Source: Paraphysomonas bandaiensis
Taxonomy: Eukaryota; Chrysophyceae
Length of the DNA stretch: 64,000 nt
NCBI GenBank assembly: GCA_965644295.1
Contig: CBFFRP010000094.1
Location: 107,008-171,007 of the forward strand
Reading direction: 5' to 3'
Positions 59,563 through 64,000 of the stretch are shown here, in pieces. Below the pieces are notes generated by a model. That model searched no databases and was not told where the DNA came from. It saw nothing but the letters and a program-made list of their open reading frames with translations. Positions within the stretch are counted from its first letter, which is position 1, and each line of letters starts with the position of its first letter. The translations under genes were made by a program, and so were the position numbers.

Positions 59563-61562
59563 GTGTCGAACTCGCACCTTTTCGTGTTGTTCTGGGGGAT
59601 AAGTATTGGAGATATTTCTCCGGAAATATACTTAGTCAGCTAATAATGCTCTGCCCACTCACAGCCTAATGCTTGTGTGGTACAAGGGACGCTAATGTAA
59701 GTATCACCTGTGTAGAGTGTAGACGTCCTTGGGTCTTGACGAAGAAATAGGCATCCAGGGCGGGCTCACCTCAAGGACATCCGGGGTATTGGGCTGCCTG
59801 CTGAAGTCAAGCATCCGGGCTGTTCACCTTAAGGACTCAAGAATCCTGAAGTCAGGAGATGTCAGGTATATCAACATTCTGCTAGCTCACTGCGTTTGCT
59901 TAGAGTGATGGAGCGTTAGGGGTTGCACCTTGATGCTTGAGGCTTGAGGTGACACACAAGCAGCTTTCGTAGCATTAAATATTAGGATATCATAGTTACG
60001 CACTAGTTCGTTAAGTCGCAATGCTAAAATAATTGTATAAGCTGCTGTGCTGTCCGTCATGCTCCAGTGCACTGGATATCTCTCACTCTTCTTCATTCCC
60101 ATCTTGATGTTGAAGTGCCACACGCCTAAAAAAACTCAACACACACACATGTTTTTGTTGATGTTTTTGGTGTGTGCCAAAAAACAATATCCATTCGATC
60201 CAGCAGAAAGCAAAAAAATCCAGGCTTTTTTGATGCATGTTGTTTTTTGACGAATATATTTCAGAGAAATAACGAGAAATGGTCGATTTTTTTGCTGGAT
60301 CGACATATTCCGCTGGATTGACTATTTTAGAAAGGCAGGATTTTGGGAAATGTATAGTCAATACATGTATTACATAATACAGTGAATGAGGTTATACATG
60401 TATGATGGGTGTATTTCATAATACAGCGGTATGTATTCTAGCTGTTGATATGGTTTGATACATACATGACATTACTATGAGATTACACGCATGAATAGAA
60501 GGTCTATAGCATCAGTAAAACAATGATCTCAGCTCTTCCGTAGACGTGTTTCGACGGAGTTGTGTGTATGGATCATATCCAAGGCGAGTTGTTCCTCCCT
60601 ATGATCTCAGAGACAACCATACAAGACCTATAGAGAGGTACACACGGAAAGGCTAAGAGCGCCCTCATTGCCCTCTTTATGTGTGTGGTACGACACATAG
60701 GATGGTAGAATAAGGTGAATACAGAACTTAAGCCACTACAGCTACCAGTATGGCTATGTATGATATATATATGGGGTAGGGGATGTACGCACTATATGTA
60801 TGTATATGTATATGTATGTGTTCCATTAAATATCTCACAGGATTAACATCAGTCTGTATGTACAGGACGATGAATACGACTGAGGGTGTCATATTTAGAT
60901 ATTACAAGTATGATATTTCAGCTGTGGATATACTGTGGAGAGGAATTATCGAAGAAGTCACACCACTTGAAGTCATCCACAGAAGACATGCAATGTATGT
61001 ATAATTGAATTGTATGATGATCATATATAGCTTCTTTTGTGTGATTAGTCCTATATGTTAAGCCTTATAGAATGTATATCACCAGTTAAATAATGTATGT
61101 ATAATATATATGTATGTATGCATGTAAGTATTTGCATCACTAACTTATAGGCTAAGAGGTGCGTATTAGTTGTGGCATGATGTATGTATTATAATATAGT
61201 AATGTATGATACTATGTATTACATACTATACCATTTATATGTGATAAATATGGTATAACATATTGCCAGCAAGAAGACACTGGGTGATATGTAATTGATG
61301 TAGGATGACGAAACATCCCAGACGTTTTCTTGGCAACAAGCTTCGGATATGCTGGGAGTGGAAGTGTAATTCGCGTGTTTAGTTGTGTGTGGTGGGAAAT
61401 CTCTATTACCCCATGTGTAATATAGTTATTAGTTACGTGTTAATATATTTGTTTTTCTGTATGATGTATGCTTCGCTCCATATAGTAATAATTTACTTTG
61501 AACTGCCGAACTATACCATTACTTTTACCTTTTAATTGTCTTTTAAAAAGTAGTACACGTGA

Positions 61563-61830
61563 CGCACTGTCATCTAAACTGTTTCATACACTTTCATATG
61601 AACCGTGGTATAAATGTCATCTGAATGATTATTGCATGCACTGTCATACGAAATGCCGATTTACGATTAACAGCGTGCACTGTCATCTGAACTGTTGCAT
61701 GCACTCTCATATGAACTGCCGATAAACTGTCATACGAAATGCCGACAAACTGTTGCGTGTACTGTCATCTAAACTATTGCATAAACTGTCATATGAACTG
61801 CCAATGGACTGTAATATGAACTGCCTCTAT
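61563..61830 (+). repeat. Degenerate minisatellite, unit about 22-24 bp
   Basis: Repeated variants of CACTGTCAT(C/A)(T/C)GAA and CTGTTGCATGCACT or TGCCGATAAACT follow each other about twelve times with drift. It produces short Cys/His-rich ORFs without meaning. Confidence 0.65.
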
Positions 61831-62049
61831 TTTACCGGATATTGCTTACTGAGTTGTAGAAATATTTTTTTCATCCAGAATGTAGTCACCTCCGTTACCA
61901 ATACATATGACCAAAAACTTCAATCAAAGTATCATTCGGAAACTCTTCAGAATGATAGTATGCGTCATCTGGGCGAGAATTAAGCTATTATTCATAACGC
62001 TGTCTTCGAAAAGGCATTCATGAAGATGCAAGGTGGCAATAAAGCTTCA

Positions 62050-62370
62050 CTTACCCGGCCAACGGAAAAAAATCGCCGTTTGATGAGGAAGAAGTTAGTG
62101 ATGACAGTGAGGGTCTAGTTCAGAATGCCAACACAGCGCAGCAAATCGAGCACGCCTTGTCAAGCAATTGATACCGCAGTATGAAGCACTTGCATGCCAC
62201 AACCCATTAGGTTGAAAGATTATTCAGAAGAGCTAAGATTGTTATGACTGATTTGTACAAGAGTATGATTTCTCGGCATTTCGAGTTACTCATGCTTTTG
62301 CAGGTGAGTCGTCGCCTCTGGAATGAAATAGCAGCTGAGCAACTCATGCATAGCTTTATATGTACACATC
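62050..62370 (+). pseudogene. hAT-family transposase relic (C-terminal domain)
   Basis: After an acidic stretch (DEEEVSDDSEGLVQNANTAQ) a frame reads YRSMKHLHATT, then after a stop VERLFRRAKIVMTDLYKSM and ELLMLLQVSRRLWNE. It is clearly the same family as the relic at 30.2-30.6 kb and longer at the C-terminus, reaching the LW motif. In-frame stop codons mark it as dead. A hAT-type terminal block follows (about 62375-62460, ending CAGCTCTGATAC). Confidence 0.7.
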
Positions 62371-63150
62371 GTTTAGTATCAATTAATTGCAATGCCAACA
62401 ATTGGGACAGCAAATAATAATTGCAGTTAAAATTGACAATTAATTTCACGCAGCTCTGATACCTATGCAAGATCACAAACAATGCCGTATTATATACAAT
62501 ATTCACCTAGTACAACTCTGCCCACGATATCTTAGCAAATCAATAACGCTACTATACCTATTCATTAGATTACGGATTGATCAACTATTACATATATTCT
62601 AATTCTGATAAATTTGTATTTGTTGAACAGAAAGAGCTGAATAAAGGCATAGAATGATTACTGCAGAGGTAGTAGTGAAGGTGTTATCATTAGCAATAGG
62701 CGTTCGAGAGTCTATGCTTAACTATGATATTCTAATATTTAACGCTACGAAAGCTGCTTGTGTGTCACCTCAAGCCTCAAGCATCAAGGTGCAACCCCTA
62801 ACGCTCCATCACTCTAAGCAAACGCAGTGAGCTAGCAGAATGTTGATATACCTGACATCTCCTGACTTCAGGATTCTTGAGTCCTTAAGGTGAACAGCCC
62901 GGATGCTTGACTTCAGCAGGCAGCCCAATACCCCGGATATCCTTGAGGTGGGCCCATTCCCGGATGCCTGTTTATTCGTCAAGACCCAGGGACGTCTACA
63001 CTCTACACAGGTGATACTTACATTAGCGTCCCTTGTGCCACACAAGCATTAGGCTGTGAGTGGGCAGAGCATTATTAGCTGACTATATATAAGCGGCTTA
63101 CGTTAGTTTCCCGGAGAAATAAAAAGGTGTGAGTCCGACTTTGTTTAGGG

Positions 63151-64000
63151 TTATTGCAGAGCTGCTCTCTGGATTTTTGCTGTTTTATTCTAATGTATGT
63201 GAATTATGACTATTACTTCAAGAATACAGTAGTTATGAACAGTGCGTATTACATGAGCCAGTGGCGTGATAGAACTATTATAGAAGTGAAACTGAAATAC
63301 TTTAACTGTATAAGATTGGGTCTATCTAAGCTCTAATAATATTGTTCAGAGAAGAATATAAGTGTATCAAATACAAATAAATGAGAGATTTTGTTTAGAA
63401 TTTTTCTGAAGTATTACAGTTCTTATGGTACTCCTCCATCCTACTAATATGTCAAATGTTGATATTCTCAAATTTAAGGATATGAATGGATATGTGATTT
63501 AAAATTGCTTTACTGCAGAGCCAGGAGTCATATATACATGCACCTGTGCCCCATTAGGAACTGTGATTGCGTGTACTGTAGTTATTGGGTGGGAATATTG
63601 AGTTATGTTGTAACGGAAGTGGTTGCACCTTGGTGCTTGCGGCGACGCACAAGCAGCTTCTGTAGCGTTAAATAGTAGGATAATGGAATTTGTACGGATT
63701 AGTTATGGGTAGTATTGACAATTGCTCATTTTAAGCTAGAGATCACAGAGAGAATTTGTCGTAAGAAGACTAGATAGATTTATTAATATCGTTTACACGA
63801 AGTTGTGATAACCAACACTAACTCATTATAATCCCTGCATAATATCCTACATATATGCGAACCTCTCGTTACTGAACATATCTTGAAAGATCAAACTATT
63901 TCAGTTTCTCAATATCATCACAGCATTTGTACATCACTATATTTCACTGTATTCTCGTACATTGTCTTCAAGTGACATACTGAATATACTAGAATAAGAT
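63151..64000. other. Intergenic region with a one-sided MITE end
   Basis: At 63605-63690 the sequence AACGGAAGTGGTTGCACC continues through GCGGCGACGCACAAGCAGCT and GTTAAATAGTAGGATAATGG, nearly identical to the left end of the MITE at 40.1 kb, but no matching right end is in the window. Nearby, TATTGACAATTG(C/G)TCATTTT also occurs at the inner edge of the right histone arm (30.8 kb). No gene seen. Confidence 0.55.

Larger units (their letters stand above)
59563..63150. mobile_element. Putative 3.6-kb composite element with ~430-bp inverted arms
   Basis: Left arm 59563-60000 and right arm 62725-63150 are near-identical in inverted orientation, sharing TCTGCCCACTCACAGCCTAA, GTATTGGGCTGCCTGCTGAA, GACTCAAGAATCCTGAAGTC, GCTCACTGCGTTTGCTTAGA and GGGTTGCACCTTGATGCTTG. 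The inner ends of the arms resemble the MITE ends at 40.1 kb. Inside are a repeat shared with 28.6 kb, a minisatellite and a hAT relic; no intact transposase. It may be one element, or two inverted copies of a shorter repeat. Confidence 0.55.

Noticed and set aside
60783-61004. 73-residue ORF inside the 3.6-kb composite element
   Set aside because: Composition follows local AT-rich repeats (Met-Tyr-Val-Cys-like start) and no domain is visible.

Overview
This is nuclear DNA of a eukaryotic protist. Spliceosomal introns are short (mostly 43-65 bp, GT...AG), histone genes carry a 3' mRNA stem-loop, and intergenic DNA is AT-rich. A giant secreted protein with Pro-Thr/Ser ('PTxxPS') linkers and a REJ-like region, together with a KIF19-type kinesin-8, fits a flagellated stramenopile (heterokont). 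That placement is an inference from protein style, not proof. All exon models were worked out by hand from open frames, splice signals and phase. Models marked high confidence keep one continuous frame across every junction.

Layout. 1-1.9 kb: 3' end of a kinesin-3 gene (+). 4.6-10.4 kb: a 27-exon gene (-) encoding FYVE finger, DENND6-like DENN module, membrane segment and three fatty-acid-binding-protein-like repeats, the most unusual gene here. It is head-to-head with a GCP5-like gamma-tubulin complex gene (11.1-14.7 kb, +). 16.0-16.5 kb: complex I subunit NDUFS6 (-), head-to-head with an MFSD1-like transporter (16.9-19.0 kb, +). 19.2-33.2 kb: a large inverted repeat with ~2.4-kb arms, each holding a divergent H2A.X/H2B pair. 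Its ~9.2-kb spacer holds a sulfotransferase-like gene, a third solo H2B copy, hAT transposase relics and a broken gene of probable mobile origin. 33.8-35.3 kb: membrane-anchored JmjC/cupin-8 protein (-), head-to-head with a GT14-like glycosyltransferase (36.1-38.2 kb, +). 38.9-40.6 kb: retroelement debris and a MITE. 41.8-46.1 kb: KIF19-like kinesin-8 (-), head-to-head with an unknown small gene (46.8-47.4 kb, +). 49.0-57.2 kb: REJ/PT-repeat cell-surface protein (-), head-to-head with a Nudix-like gene (57.7-58.5 kb, +). 59.6-63.2 kb: a 3.6-kb structure bounded by ~430-bp inverted arms, with a hAT relic and a minisatellite inside.

Themes. Most genes are arranged as divergent pairs. Three of these shared upstream regions each hold a 270-500-bp array of the same tetranucleotide (ATGT/ACAT). 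Several genes serve the microtubule/flagellar system (kinesin-3, kinesin-8, GCP5) or endomembranes and the cell surface (FYVE-DENN protein, MFSD1-like, GT14, sulfotransferase-like, REJ protein). No operon, CRISPR array, tRNA or rRNA gene was recognised.
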